Below, one piece after another: positions 1 to 11,879 of a stretch of 64,000 bases of DNA (its first letter is position 1; each line of letters opens with the position of its first letter). Source of the DNA: Marchantia polymorpha subsp. ruderalis (lineage: Eukaryota; Streptophyta; Marchantiopsida; Marchantiales; Marchantiaceae); the NCBI GenBank assembly GCA_037833965.1, contig AP031356.1, forward strand, positions 7,090,501-7,154,500, read 5' to 3'. Below the pieces are notes generated by a model, which saw nothing but the letters and a program-made list of their open reading frames with translations, was not told the origin of the DNA and did no database searches. A program made the position numbers and the translations under genes.

Positions 1-3000
1 TCCGAGTCCATTTCTTGCTCTCTTGCACCGTTATCATCTCTACTTTTCTGGACGCTCTTACTCTTTTTTCTCCTGGGCCCCTCTAAGAGAGTATCCCCGT
101 CAAGAACCTGCAGTTGTGGCAGTCTTTTCCTCACCTGAGAAGGTACAATGGGTAACACTTGTGGGTTACATATGATTCGCTTTTAGGCATGGGCGGTGTA
201 AATACCTGTACCATTTGTGTCAAGGTTTAACAGAATGACATCATAGGCAATACGGGAAACACAAGCATCGAAATTCGACCTCCAGCTTAATACCAGCCTT
301 TTCATTTCACCGGACTAAGGAAAAACCACAGTTTAATACTTCAAGAACGTAAAGCCACCTAAAACAGCTTAGTGCTGTGAAGGTTTCAGTAGAAAAAATC
401 TGGATTGCAGTATCTTACCTCGTCTTCGTAACCATCTTGCGAACAGATGGGATTACCACGCAGATTCAGGTTGACTAGGCTATGGAGTGTCCCCAGAACC
501 TGCAGGATTGAGTAAATTCAGTACTGATGTTTCCCCTGTCACTACCGAGAACAAACTAAGTTCAAATTCCTGTTGCGCTAATGCAAAACATAGAGCAAGT
601 CAGGCACACGCGTTTGCTTGGCAATCATCAAATAATGAGTAGCTTATAAAATAACATGAGGTCCCACAGCAATACGCAGAATCAGATGTATGTCTTCAAG
701 AGCGGCTCAGAATCATGCAATGTTCGATTGTGAAAAGCATGTACTTCACCTGTAAATCTGACCAGCTCTTGAAATAATTCGTTCCCAAGTCAAGAATCGT
801 CAAGCGGCCATTTCTTTCAAGCTCTTGGGGAAGACTCTAAAGGCCACCATTTGCAAAGACATCAACCATCTGGTGTTACACAACTATCGATTCAGGACTA
901 ACGTTTGAAACTTGGAGACTCTGAAATTTGAAACAAAACATTGCTGCGACTGCTGTACGTGATTGTGATGGAGTAAAGTAAGGTCGATGTACAAAACTCA
1001 GGAACTACTGCCTTGGATGGCAACATACTCTGGAAAAGTCCAAACAGACCAAAGTCCTCGATCCTGCTGACAAAGAGCAAACGAAGGACGAGCACAACAT
1101 ACCGAGAGCTGATTGTGTGCCAGCCGAAGTTCCTCGATTGTCGCACAACGTTTAAGAGCACTACCTATTACCTGCACTTGGCAATGAGACATGGACAGCT
1201 GTTGCCCAGAACCTGAGCGAGTAAGAAACTTCTGACAAAGTCTCATATATCTATATAGAAGTAAATTGTATAGATTAGACAGCACCTCCATCAGAAACTG
1301 GAAGCTGAACGGTAAACGGATGTCCCATAAATGCAGTGGTTGACGAAGAGATGAACCTACTTAAAAAGCGTAGATGTTGCACGACAACAGTCCATGTAAA
1401 AGGAAATAAATGAGAAATTATACCTTTTTCAAGGACATAAGCTTGGAGGCGAAATTTCCAAAATTTCGGATGGGATTACGTGATAGAACTGAGACACAAA
1501 CGGCGTTACAAGAGGTCATAAGAAAACATGTGGAGGTGAGAGAACATGTCGTCACAAAACCAAGGCGACAAAAAAAAAAGAGGAAGATTACGATCCATGT
1601 GGTGGTATTCATTGCGTTCATTACAAACTGTAAACTTTGAACACTAAACCCAATGCGATGCGATTGAAGTATGACGTGCTTGAAAGAAGAGAAGAGTACA
1701 CTAACCAACAGTATTCAGGTTGACCAATCGATCCAGCCGACAAACAGATGAAATTTCATTATCTGCAGAGTCACAAGCATGTCAGTCAGTCCAGCATTCC
1801 AACATGGATATATATATAAGAAGCGATTACCCTGCAAGGACTCAATTTACTCAATTTACAAGTATGTTATTAGTTCAGGAACCTTACCATTCAATATGAG
1901 TGCTCGAAGTTCTGTAAGACCTGCAACCTCCGTTATAGATGTTATCTCGTTTTTACTCGCGTTTAGCACCTAAGAAAAAATCGTCGTTCCACCCAGTAGG
2001 CAGGGACAAGGTACTCCAGCATCAGATATGCATCAGTGGTTCCTATTCTCGTTTGCGCGAGATGAAGAAGAACCGGAAATCGCATCTAAGCACTTTCTCT
2101 ACGCATACAGGCCAGTTCGTCGAAAAGCTTCTGAAAGCTAACAAACATCATAAGAAGAAGAAACCAGAAATGCTAGTTGTAAATCAGTACACTTCATTCC
2201 GCAAGGGAATTCAAAACATTACTAGACTCAAAAGTTGGTGGATATAGGGCGCACCGTAAGTTTCGTGAAGCTTTCTACTCCTTTCAAACTTGTCAACTGA
2301 TTCCCAGCGACCGACAGCCATGTCAACTTTGTACAGAAAGTAATCCCCTGTTTTCGAACATTCACCTTGTCAGTACAGCAGTCTCACGACTTTTGTCTTG
2401 AATAGTTGCACCCCACTACGATGCAGGTCCAGAAGTAGACGTGTTTTCCATACAGACTGATAGTTAATACTTGCCTAAGAACGGCTCAAGATTAAAAAAT
2501 GTAAGTACCGCACAGCACCTCAAGACTGGAAATTCGGTTGTCGCTTAGATCAAGCCTCGTCAATCTTTCGCACATGTCCAAACCCATCAACTGCAACAGT
2601 CATATTGAAACACATAAAACACAAAATATATTTACGATAACCCTGGTGGTTTTAAATATTTATTAGTGCAATCCACAAACAAGCATTCATTGTGATCGGC
2701 AACGATATTCAACTACGATGTCTACTCATTCTGGATATCTCCGCTACACTGGTAAACGAAGACTAGTTCCTTAACTTCATGCCAGACTCGGCACATTCAA
2801 TACAATTTCGGAGCCGGTTTTCCAAAGTATAAGGCCTAGTTTCACTGAGAAGCGACATATTACTCCATGAATTTGAGATAGTACTCGAAATTCCACAACT
2901 GGGATTCTGGTGTCATATATTGGGAACCAACAGTGGTGACGACTGGGCCAAAGCTTCGAGATTGACCTGATCGAGATCCCGGTGCGGAACGATGAGAGAG

Positions 3001-3065
3001 GTGATGGTCGCAAGATCAGCACCATCGTGAATTGCCGAGATCAGGGCAGCTGTTAGCCGCACCAT
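1..3065 (-). CDS. Leucine-rich repeat (SDS22-like) protein, 3' end beyond window
   Basis: Ten exons can be joined in frame on the minus strand: 3065-2967, 2590-2519, 2347-2255, 1969-1888, 1762-1706, 1488-1424, 1198-1103, 836-750, 499-419 and 134-1. The 866 coding bases give at least 288 residues. The product begins MVRLTAALI and runs through about nine LRR units of the 21-23 residue SDS22 type, for example LTRLDLSDNRISSLE, LRALILNDNEISSV and LVNLNLRGNPI. It then reaches an LRR cap (RLPQLQVLDGD) and a basic RRKKSKS tail that leaves the window. Intron phases fit at every junction. From memory the order and spacing match the plant LRR family that includes Arabidopsis At5g22320, whose role is little known; such LRR arcs usually bind proteins. 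There is no signal peptide, so it is probably nuclear or cytosolic. The start at 3065 is the only Met before the first repeat. The 5' leader and promoter probably lie between 3.1 and 3.9 kb. Confidence 0.85.
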
Positions 3066-4380
3066 CTTGTGCTGCTTTCACTTACTCCTTGTGATTCACC
3101 TCGCGTTTCTGAGAAAAAATAAAATTCAGACCCGACTGCCAGTACCACTGAAAAAGCCCGTAAAATACTACCTTCGGAATTCAGTGCATCAGAAGGTGGG
3201 CAAACTTGAGCCTGGCGCCTGCAAGCTATTTCAGGCTACTACAACATATCTAACACATCGCGTGGAGTTCAAACGGACACAGAGGGGGATATTCCGAGCC
3301 TCTGCCAAGTTTGAGTCCAAGTGAAATGAACAGCGAAACAAAACCGTAGTCGAGACTACATTCTTTATGTATTGTAATTCTGCCTCAGGATGAAATTCTC
3401 AAGCAGTTAAAGCTCATGACTTTCATACCAGGCATGTATAGTATACATCCAAAGGACATTTGTAAACGGCAATTTCCAAATGTCACCATTACTTCGAATA
3501 TATACTTTTCAGCCGGAACGGTGCCACACTTTACCGACCGAAACTCTGCACTATCGCGAAGAGAAAAACTACAGAAATCACGCATTCAACACGCACAGAA
3601 GCACTCGTAGAACAATTAATTCTCCTTGCCAAGATCACAACCATCGGCGCCAAATCTGAACAGAAACACCTGCGGCGTACCGTAGTCGACGCCCGAATTT
3701 CCACACTCCCCTCAGAGCAAGCCGATTTGAGGCCTCCGCGATCGATCTACGCATTTCCTCCTTGCCATACCCCACCGAGCATCAGAACCACGGCAAATCC
3801 TCGAAGCTCCGTTGTCTAGCCTCCGTCACCTTCCTAAAGCCCTAAACCCTCGCCCTGAGGCAATTTACTCGCAGAACCGAATTACTAATCATTAATTTTA
3901 AGGCACCAATCAAAAGGTTGTCCTGGCTACAACCGGCTTGCGGAAAGAATGACCGGGAAGTGACCTGACAAAGAGGTCACCAACGGATTTGGGCTCCGTG
4001 TCGTTGCCATGGCCTCGAGCGCAGCCTCGAGCTCGAACATTTGTCGTCGCGAGCAGATTGTTGGCATCGTCAATTGCAGCTCGTGGTCGGCGTTTCGGAG
4101 CCACAGCTGCCAGAGAGAGATGGGATTTTGATTTTCATTTGTGGACCTACTCCTGCGCTGAGAGCTGGTCCGTGCCAGAAGCTCACCGAGGGAGTGGATT
4201 GCAGTGCAGTGCAGGAATGTGCGTGTGCTACGCAAGCTCGAGTGTGGATAGAGGAATCGACCTGGCGTGCGGAATTTGCTGATTCTGGTCCAGATTCTGG
4301 GAGTTGGAGCTTCCGGAGTGAAGCTTACCAGCAGTGGTCTTCCGTTGTTCAGCTCCGAGTTCGTTCTCAGCTGGGTCCAG
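3066..4380. promoter_or_regulatory. Divergent intergenic region between the LRR gene and the plastid-protein gene
   Basis: This holds the 5' leader and upstream DNA of the minus-strand LRR gene and of the plus-strand gene starting at 4381, so it may act as a shared promoter. It becomes GC-richer from about 3.64 kb. Several overlapping short frames on the plus strand (3989-4282, 4041-4517) have no recognisable domain and are best read as leader sequence with upstream ORFs. No TATA box could be fixed with confidence. Confidence 0.4.
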
Positions 4381-5441
4381 ATGTCGATGACCTCGTGTGC
4401 TTGCGGCGCGGTCGCGCAGATTGCGTCGCCTTCTCTACCTTCGAGTTCGCGGGGTTCGCAAGTGCATGCGGAGCTTGTGCGTCTACCTCTCGCTCATGCG
4501 CTGCGTGGACATGGTAACGACCAAATCTCTCTCACCTCTCATCAGTGCCGCAATCTCATCCGGCGCACCCAATCGAAGCCTCTGATTGGCTTTGAAACCA
4601 GGACCCTACTTCAGATTCCGCGTGCATTCCCTGACATGTAGTCAGATGGTATTGATGTAGACAGAGAGATCACATTCAGAGGGCAATTTGGAAAAGTTTT
4701 CGATTTTGTGTCGGTCCAGATTGACGTCGAAGTTCCACCGTTCTCACTTCATTCGGTAGAAAATTGAAAATTGAGAATGTAGCGCAGGAGGAAACACGTC
4801 CTTTCAGTCAAAAGTGCCCTGCCCTACCTACTGACATTGATGCAATTTTTCCTTCGCCGCTTCCCCGCAATGTGAAAGTCCTATGCCTGAAATTATGTTG
4901 CTGTGGAAATCGGTGATGGCGAGTTGATCAAATTGTGCTGCTCGTTTCAGGTGCTAGGCACTCATGCTCCAGACGCCGAGGAACTCTTACGGTCCGGGCA
5001 ATTGGGGGAGGAGCAGGTGGCCAATCTACCTTTTTGTCGTATGAAGAGGCCGGATTGATCGAAATGTCCGAGCTCGACATGCACGAGCGATTCTTATGTC
5101 GCCTGACGGTCCGTTTCCCTCCTGATCTGAGAGTCTAGGTCTGAGACCACATGCATTCGCCTTATATAACGATGTGGGCATTTGATCCCCCGTGGGCCTC
5201 GTCCTTCCCTGACGAGCAACTTAATGAAATTATGTGGCAGTAGCACTAATTTTGTTTCCATCTGTGCCATCTGCAGGTGTCTTCACTGAATCTCCTCAGG
5301 ATAGTCTCAGAGCAAGAAGGTGTTCCCATAGAAGAGCTTAATGCGGGCATGATTTGTGATTGGTTTCAGAAAGATAAAGTAAAGAGGGAACAGGATATCA
5401 ACTCAGCCACCCTGAAATGGGAATCTGGGCCTGAATGGTGA
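4381..5441 (+). CDS. Small, probably plastid-targeted conserved protein, function unknown
   Basis: Three exons, 4381-4513, 4951-5108 and 5277-5441, join in frame (phase 1, then phase 0) to give 456 bases, 151 residues. The first ~65 residues are rich in Ser, Ala and Arg with few acidic residues, as in chloroplast transit peptides, and a cleavage-like stretch (RGTLTVRAIGGG) follows. The mature part is compact and helical: SYEEAGLIEMSELDMHE, FLCRLTVSSLNLLRIVSEQE and then CDWFQKDKVKRE, ending GPEW. The splice sites are G|GTAACG, CG|GTCCGT and two good CAG acceptors. I do not recognise the family with certainty; it reads like a conserved uncharacterised plastid protein of green plants. An in-frame upstream ATG at 4267 would add 38 hydrophobic residues, but 4381 gives a more typical transit peptide. 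Confidence 0.7.
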
Positions 5442-6931
5442 AGTTGCCAGAGGTTCAGTCACCCGAGTGCTCTCTTTCCAATGTATCTTAGATTATTGCT
5501 CGATGGGAAATCGTTTTTCCACTCAATTCTACACAACCCTGATGGTATCAACTCAGCCTTCTTGTCCTCTTCAATTTTTGATGGTTTCATCTCCTCTTCT
5601 CGTCCTTCCAATCTGAAGAAATGAATGTTCACTCTTGCTTGCTCTGACTGCTGAATGCAGTGTGCTACCAATGTGGTTTGGTTTCATACTATGACATCCA
5701 AATGATTGATCCAAGAGATTGACAGACACCGGCATCCACATCTTTATCTGAACACCCTTAATCAGCTCACGAGATTCAGAAGGCGCGCCACAAGCAACAG
5801 CTGGCTACGTCAGTGGGAAAACTGCCACATTGATCGCAGCGACTCACCATACACACCCATCACGCTGCCATTAGGAAGGAAGAGAAGTGTATTAAACTCC
5901 ACGATTGTTGGTTCGACAGCCTTGCGGAAAGCAGTTCGTCGAAGTTGGTAATGGTAAAATTGTAGTATCCACTGAACGGAAGGTCATATTTGCAAATGTT
6001 TATGAGGTCACGGTGGGAAGGCAGATGGTGCAGCTGAGGTGAGATCATTCATACCTCGTGCACTGAAGACGACGTGCATCAGCCACGAGGAACAATATCG
6101 CGAGGTTTGTGATTCAGCTGTCTCTGAGTGAAACCAATTCAGAGAGGAGTCTCTATCGGTCGACTGAAATCCTGCGGCCGTTCCTTTGGCGCCGATGAAT
6201 TGTCGGGAAAGAAAGCATGTCGAGGATGATGGATGCAATGGCTTTGGCAGAGGGAGGAAGCAGAAGCTGAAGTGCAACAGAGGATGAAATGTGTCCCCTT
6301 TCTACCTGGACAGAGGATATTAATTAATAAAGAGCATGATGCAATCATTCTTTCCTGTTCACATCAAAGATAATCAGTATAAAGTGCGCAAGCGCATGAA
6401 GAACGATCGAGCCGCCAAATCGAAGCAGCTCGTGAAATCTAGATCATCCCACAACTGAACCGCACTACATCACGATCAACTTTGGGCCTGATCTACGAGA
6501 CACGGATCGAAAGAGCCCATTGCCTGCCCTCGCTCTTCAATGCGCTTCTGGCGGAGACGCCTGACGAGTGCACGAATGCTTCACGAGGATGACCACCTCA
6601 CGGCGCGATCGAAATCTCAATGCGATTTCGATCTTCGTCGATCTCCGGAGACCGGGAGATGATCGAAGGCCTGCTTGCTCCCCTGGCGATAAAATCCTCC
6701 GTGCGTGGGGTTTAGGATAAGTCTAGAATGCCAACTGGCTGTTTGTTTTCTGAGTCACCTCCGTTCGGACCGGGCTTTCCTGCCACATGGCAGCCACGTC
6801 CGCTCCGCAGCTTTGTCGTCTTGGGAAGCGGGCATGACTTGGACGAGCTCCCCTGATTTCTTCCCTCACCTCGACGAGCGACGACGCAATCGCCAGAGCT
6901 GCAGCAGTGTCGAGGGTCGAGGGAGGGAGCC
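5442..6931. other. Intergenic: 3' tail of the plastid-protein gene, promoter of cpFtsY, weak minus-strand coding signal
   Basis: Only short frames occur here. On the minus strand three stretches look exon-like: 6277-6060, ending at CGAG|GTATGA; about 6010-5845, including AFRKAVEPTIVEF and ending at TATG|GTGAGT; and 5671-5459, including RVNIHFFRLEGREEE. I could not join them into a convincing gene or name a domain. The part next to 6.9 kb is GC-richer and should hold the cpFtsY promoter and leader. Confidence 0.25.
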
Positions 6932-9900
6932 ATGGCCGCCTCGATTTCTTGCGTTTTGCAGGGATGGCCGTCGTCGCGGGCTGTGAGTGGGTCTGCTGCT
7001 CACCAGTCTCTCGCTGGGGTACCTGTGGTGGTGAGTTTTCCCTCGAAGGGTTCCGCGGCTGTGGAGAGGGCCGCAGGAATTAGGTGCGAAGCAGGGAGCG
7101 GGGAGAAGGTGGGGTTTTTCGGTCGACTCGGTCGCGTTATCAAGGAGAAGGCGAAGGGCGACATCGACCGACTCTTCAATGGCTTTTCGAAAACGAGAGA
7201 GAATTTGTCGGTCGTGGATGAACTCCTCACGTACTGGAATCTATCTGACTCCGAGACTGTGCTCGACGAATTGGAGGAGGTTTGTGTACCTGCTCCAGTT
7301 CTAATTACCATGTTTCTTATTCCGAGTGAATATTCCTGATATTTCTCTTGCTGGTGCCGAGAACATTCCGCCGGGTGTTGTCAATTCCGAGCGATTTAGT
7401 TTATTTCGTGGGCACTTGTTCGCACGAATTCATGTCCATGAAACTTGCATGGAGTCTCCTATTGCTTAGATGCTCGAGCTGTTTGACTTCCTTTCATTAT
7501 TTCTTCGTTATGTCGATCAAATGAAGAGAATCAATTTGAATCTGGTTATTTTCTGGCCTTTCACTTGAATCTCTTTCATCAATATCGTTCCGAGTTTAGA
7601 TCTTTACATGTTCGATACAGGATATAGTTCACTTCTTTGCCATGAATGTGCTCAAAGTCACAAGCATATACGATTTCAGTTTACTTGCTTGCACAAAATA
7701 TCAACCGGTCTTTCGTCAAGATGCTCGTTTCCCTGATCATTTAGACACCTGAAATTTATGATGCGAGTTGCAGTAGGCTGGTTGAAGGCTTAGATGTTCA
7801 GAGGCATTTTTCTTGTATTACAGGCTTTACTTGTTGCGGATTTCGGACCGAGAACTGCTTCCAAAATTGTCGACGAGTTGCGAACAGACATTTTGAAGGG
7901 AAAGTTGAAGACAGGTCCAGAGATCAAGGTAAAGCTAGTTTTAAATCTTTTACTAGGTACTAGCACTGCAAGGACACCGAAGGCAAAAACAGGATTTCAT
8001 ATCTTTTCATTAGCCTCTAGTGGTGATTTGAGGGGAACATCTAATACGATCAATTTCGCTAAACCTAAGAGGCCTAGTGGTTGAAACACTCATATGTATG
8101 TATATACATATATAACTTTGAACCCTGACGACGCGGAACAAGCTAGTCCTTTCAAGAATTTCTCAGGAGGATACTGGAGCTCATCACTTTTTTGCGTTTG
8201 GATTATCTTGCTGAAGGGAAGATATTTTCTTAGTTTGTGGTGCCATGCATACATGCTTAGTGCAGAATGCGGTTTAGGCATCGTTTCTGATCAACCGAAG
8301 TATCGTAGGAAATCGTGAATGGTCACTGGTCTGATGGAATATGATCCGCAGCTTTTTACAATGATCTGTTATATCTCCATCCTTCCCTTTCCATGGTTTC
8401 AACACGAGATCCCTCTTCTAACGTTTTTTTTTGTTTCGGCTGTGCAGGCAGCGCTGAAAGCAAACATTCTGAATCTACTTACACAGAAAGTGACCACGAC
8501 CGAGTTGCAGTTGGGCACTAGGTAATCATCGCCTTCATTCCTCTTGTCTGTATGTTGTGAAGAGAGCTGGACATCTGTTGATTCTTGAATGAATGTGCCA
8601 CCAACTTTTGATCGGAATACTTTCATACGACTCTGTCCTGCTCTTTGTTCAGCCGTCCTGCCGTGATCATGATCGTGGGTGTAAATGGAGGTGGAAAGAC
8701 AACGACGATAGGTATGTCTTCCTTCGCATGTGCATTCTTTCGTTCGAAGGTTTGCACAGCCAGGTCTCATGGAGCGGTGTCTTTTATGGGATGGGGGATT
8801 CGTTTTGAAGACGAGAGTTTCAATTCTTGTGGGCTAGCAACAAATCCCCTGTACCACTCTTCTCAGGGTTTCTATTGTTCCGGAGCACATATCTGTATTG
8901 GTCAGTTAGCAGTCGAACCTCCAGAGTATTGATGGTCATTGGTTCAGATCTGCAGGAAAGTTGGCCCACAGGTTCAAGAAGATGGAAGACACGAAGGTAC
9001 ATTATGTTTGAAAGTTCTGCGTCAGTTATCCTAGTAATTTTAACTTGTTCTTGAGGCCTCAGTCTAGTTCTGCTGCAGCTCAGTAGTAAAAAACATGCAT
9101 GTCAAGCTTTGGCCCAAAGTTTTTTGAGAAGAAAGAAGCCACACATGATCTGCCCTTGGCAACAGACAGAAGATCCTATTGCTCACTTTTTAAAGTTTGT
9201 ATCATTCTTAGGTGTTGATGGCTGCAGGTGACACCTTCAGGGCAGCCGCTTCTGAACAACTGGATGTCTGGGCTGAAAGGACAGGTTCAGATATAGAAGT
9301 TGGTGAAGGAGAGAAGAAAAGACCTGCTGCAGGTATGAAATCCTGTTCCTGGTAATCTTGACTTTGAGACATTATTCCCAACGAGGGCGAGGATTCTGCT
9401 TCTAAGTATTCCTCTTCAACTAATCCAAGTCTTTTTGTTCCGTTCACGCAGTGCTTGCGCAGGCTACGAGACGAGCTGTTGAGGAGGGTTATGACATATT
9501 GCTGGCGGACACCTCAGGAAGTACGTAAATTCGGAATGTTTAGCGCTTGAGGTGCCTTATGTAGTGATTTACTCTCGACTTCTCCTTACAGATGGCATTG
9601 GGTGTGGTGGCGACAATGGCGCTAAAAAGATTCTGGATGCCGCTTGCAGGACTACACACCAACTTCAATTTAATGGAAGAACTGAGGAATTGTAGGAGAT
9701 CAATTACGAAAGTATTACCTGGCGCTCCACATGTAAGTGTTTTCGAGTATGGAAATGACTTCCTTTTAATATAGATTCAACGCCAGTGTATGCAGAGCCG
9801 AGTGAAAGTCTTAGTTTCATAAATTGAAACCTAGTTGCAATATGTTCTTGAAACAGGAAGTGCTGATGGTGCTGGACGGTACTACTGGGCTGAACATGCT

Positions 9901-10535
9901 TCCGCAAGCACGCCAGTTTAATCAGGTATAGAACTTCTTTGGTGATGATTTGTAGTTGAGAGTTAAATAAGTTGCGATTCTCCACAGCCTTGACAGTTAT
10001 TTCCCAAACCAAATTCTTTTCGTTTAATTCTCACCAGTGAATTAGCCTGATCAGCATCAAGACCTTTAGATCTTTTGTTCTAGGTTGCACTAAGGACCTC
10101 CTTTGCCTCATGTAGGTTGCTGGGGTCACAGGCTTCATCGTCACGAAGCTTGATGGAACATCTAGAGGAGGCTGTGTGGTACGTACGCCCCCGTTTGACT
10201 TAATTGAAGATAGGCCCTAAACAGTTGGCTTTATCTCGTGTGTCTAGTTCTTGTATTGTCGGAATCAGTTACTCAAAGCACTGAATTTTACGTTTAATAT
10301 CATGGTTATCTGCGCCTGATCTGCCCTTCTAATATTTGTGGATAATTCTTCATAAGCTCTCTTACTGCCGTCAGTGATGTCAAGGTCTTGATGCCTCTGC
10401 ACTTCTCTTGTGTGAATTCAGGTAAGCGTAGTGGATGAACTTGCCATTCCTGTAAAATTTATAGGAATTGGAGAGAAGTTGGATGACCTACAAGCCTTCG
10501 ATCCTGAGGCTTTTGTAAATGCTCTCTTCCCATAG
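6932..10535 (+). CDS. cpFtsY: Chloroplast SRP receptor, SRP-type GTPase cpFtsY
   Basis: Eleven exons: 6932-7279, 7824-7928, 8448-8521, 8653-8711, 8956-8996, 9212-9332, 9452-9520, 9650-9732, 9857-9925, 10116-10178 and 10422-10535. They join in frame to 1146 bases, 381 residues, close to the Arabidopsis length. Residues 1 to ~55 are a Ser/Ala-rich plastid transit peptide. Next come an [20 protein letters not shown] membrane-contact helix and the helical N domain ([15 protein letters not shown]). The G domain carries G1 [10 protein letters not shown] (185-194), [14 protein letters not shown]3 DTSGR (269-273) and G4 TKLDG (333-337), then GGCVVSVV and the [20 protein letters not shown]-terminus typical of FtsY. 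It docks the cpSRP43/cpSRP54 complex at the thylakoid membrane and its GTPase drives insertion of light-harvesting proteins. All key residues are present and the gene looks intact. The start lies in a good context (gagccATGGCC). Confidence 0.96.
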
Positions 10536-11510
10536 AAACGGATTCTCATTTGTATGCGGAGAAATTCTACGCCTGCCATTTAACAAATTTCTTAGTTGTA
10601 AATGAAGCTAGTTGCAGACGATAACATGTTACTGAACGCGTTGCCCTTAAATGCTATGAAAGCCTAGAAGCGAGTGGTAATGTTGTGTGATACGGATGAA
10701 GCCAGGATGTGATGCACCTATCCGTTCTTCTATGCAAGATCTAGTAGCCTTCTCCATCGGACTGTCACGGATGGTCTTGAACATTGTTGAGCTCACAGTG
10801 GTTTACGGGTGGAGGTGGTCAGTCTGTGAGCTTCACCAACACGTCATTCGTGTAGACGGTCGGGAATTGGGCAAGAGGGATCCAGGGCTTGCATAGCAAA
10901 AGCGCTGGTTTGTTTGAAATCGAGTCAGTTGAAGACATTCGGGTCATACAGCGGTCTTTGTCATCCCACTTCACCAAGTGGTTATTTCAGTATCAATATG
11001 AGAATCTTGTGCCCTGGCAGTGTTTTCTTTTTCTGAGAAGGCCTTGATCAAGTTACCAAAACGGTGGCCGCTGATGCCAAGCGGTCAAATTTGGGAAGTA
11101 CAGTACTCTGAAGTAGTGTGTGTGGCTACTAGGCGTGCTATCAAACTTTTCAAAGAGAAATACTGCAGTAGTCACCAAGGAGAGTAAACTGCGGTGTGGG
11201 CGTCTCTGCCGTGACATCCTCAGGCGGGGAAGAAGACCTCACACCTGAAATATCTAGTCAAGAACAACAAAAAACCTTTTCTCTCCCAAAGTCTTAAACA
11301 ACACTGAGATAATCGAGGAGCGGAGAATGTGATATATATACTGCGTTTATCGTGTTCATTCTGAGTTATGCCCCAGGAGCTCGCAGTCGGACATCGATGT
11401 CTTGAGCATGATCTCAAGACGATGAGAAAACGAATGCGCGAGGCATCTACAAACCGGAAGTGCCCAGACACAATCGCGAGGAATCATCGAGAAATCGACT
11501 TCACGGTAAA
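10536..11510. other. 3' flank of cpFtsY and gene-free DNA
   Basis: Holds the cpFtsY 3' untranslated region and moderately GC-rich DNA. The frames at 10687-10896 and 11220-11471 are short and lack any recognisable motif. I see no gene here. Confidence 0.4.
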
Positions 11511-11725
11511 CCGACACGCCGTTGCAGGCATCGTGGTCAGGAACGGTTGCTGATTACGTAGAGCAGTGACGGAGTGGTCTAAATTATCGAGCGCAGTGCC
11601 GAGGTGTAAACACAGTAAACACGACACGCCGTCGCAGGCATCGGGTCTCAGGAATGGTCACTGTGGAGGCCAGAATGGTCGAAATGATGAGCCCAGTATT
11701 CGGGTGTAGGCCCAGTGAACAATCC
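11511..11725. repeat. Two-unit tandem repeat (~115 bp)
   Basis: Two diverged copies begin with CGACACGCCGT[T/C]GCAGGCATCG near 11511 and 11626. Both continue with a GTCAGGAA/CTCAGGAA segment and a GAGCGCAGTGCCGAGGTGTA / GAGCCCAGTATTCGGGTGTA segment. No coding function is seen. Confidence 0.5.
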
Positions 11726-11787
11726 GAAGTCTTGGTGAAGAAATCTACGAGAGGAAGCACAGAAGCATGTTGCTTGGGTTCAAGGCT

Positions 11788-11805
11788 TAAACCCTTAAGG
11801 GTTTA
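11788..11805. repeat. Perfect 18-bp palindrome with telomere-like sequence
   Basis: TAAACCCTTAAGGGTTTA is a perfect palindrome containing the plant telomere-like AAACCC/GGGTTT words. It lies about 80 bp before the lysine-rich tandem array. Confidence 0.6.
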
Positions 11806-11879
11806 GAGTATAAACTTTAGAGTCTAAACTCTTAACGAACCTCAGGGTGTGAACCATGTGCACGCCTCAGTTAGTGGGG

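Noticed and set aside
4041-4517. 158-codon plus-strand frame
   Set aside because: Its end overlaps the better-supported first exon of the plastid-protein gene in another frame; no domain.
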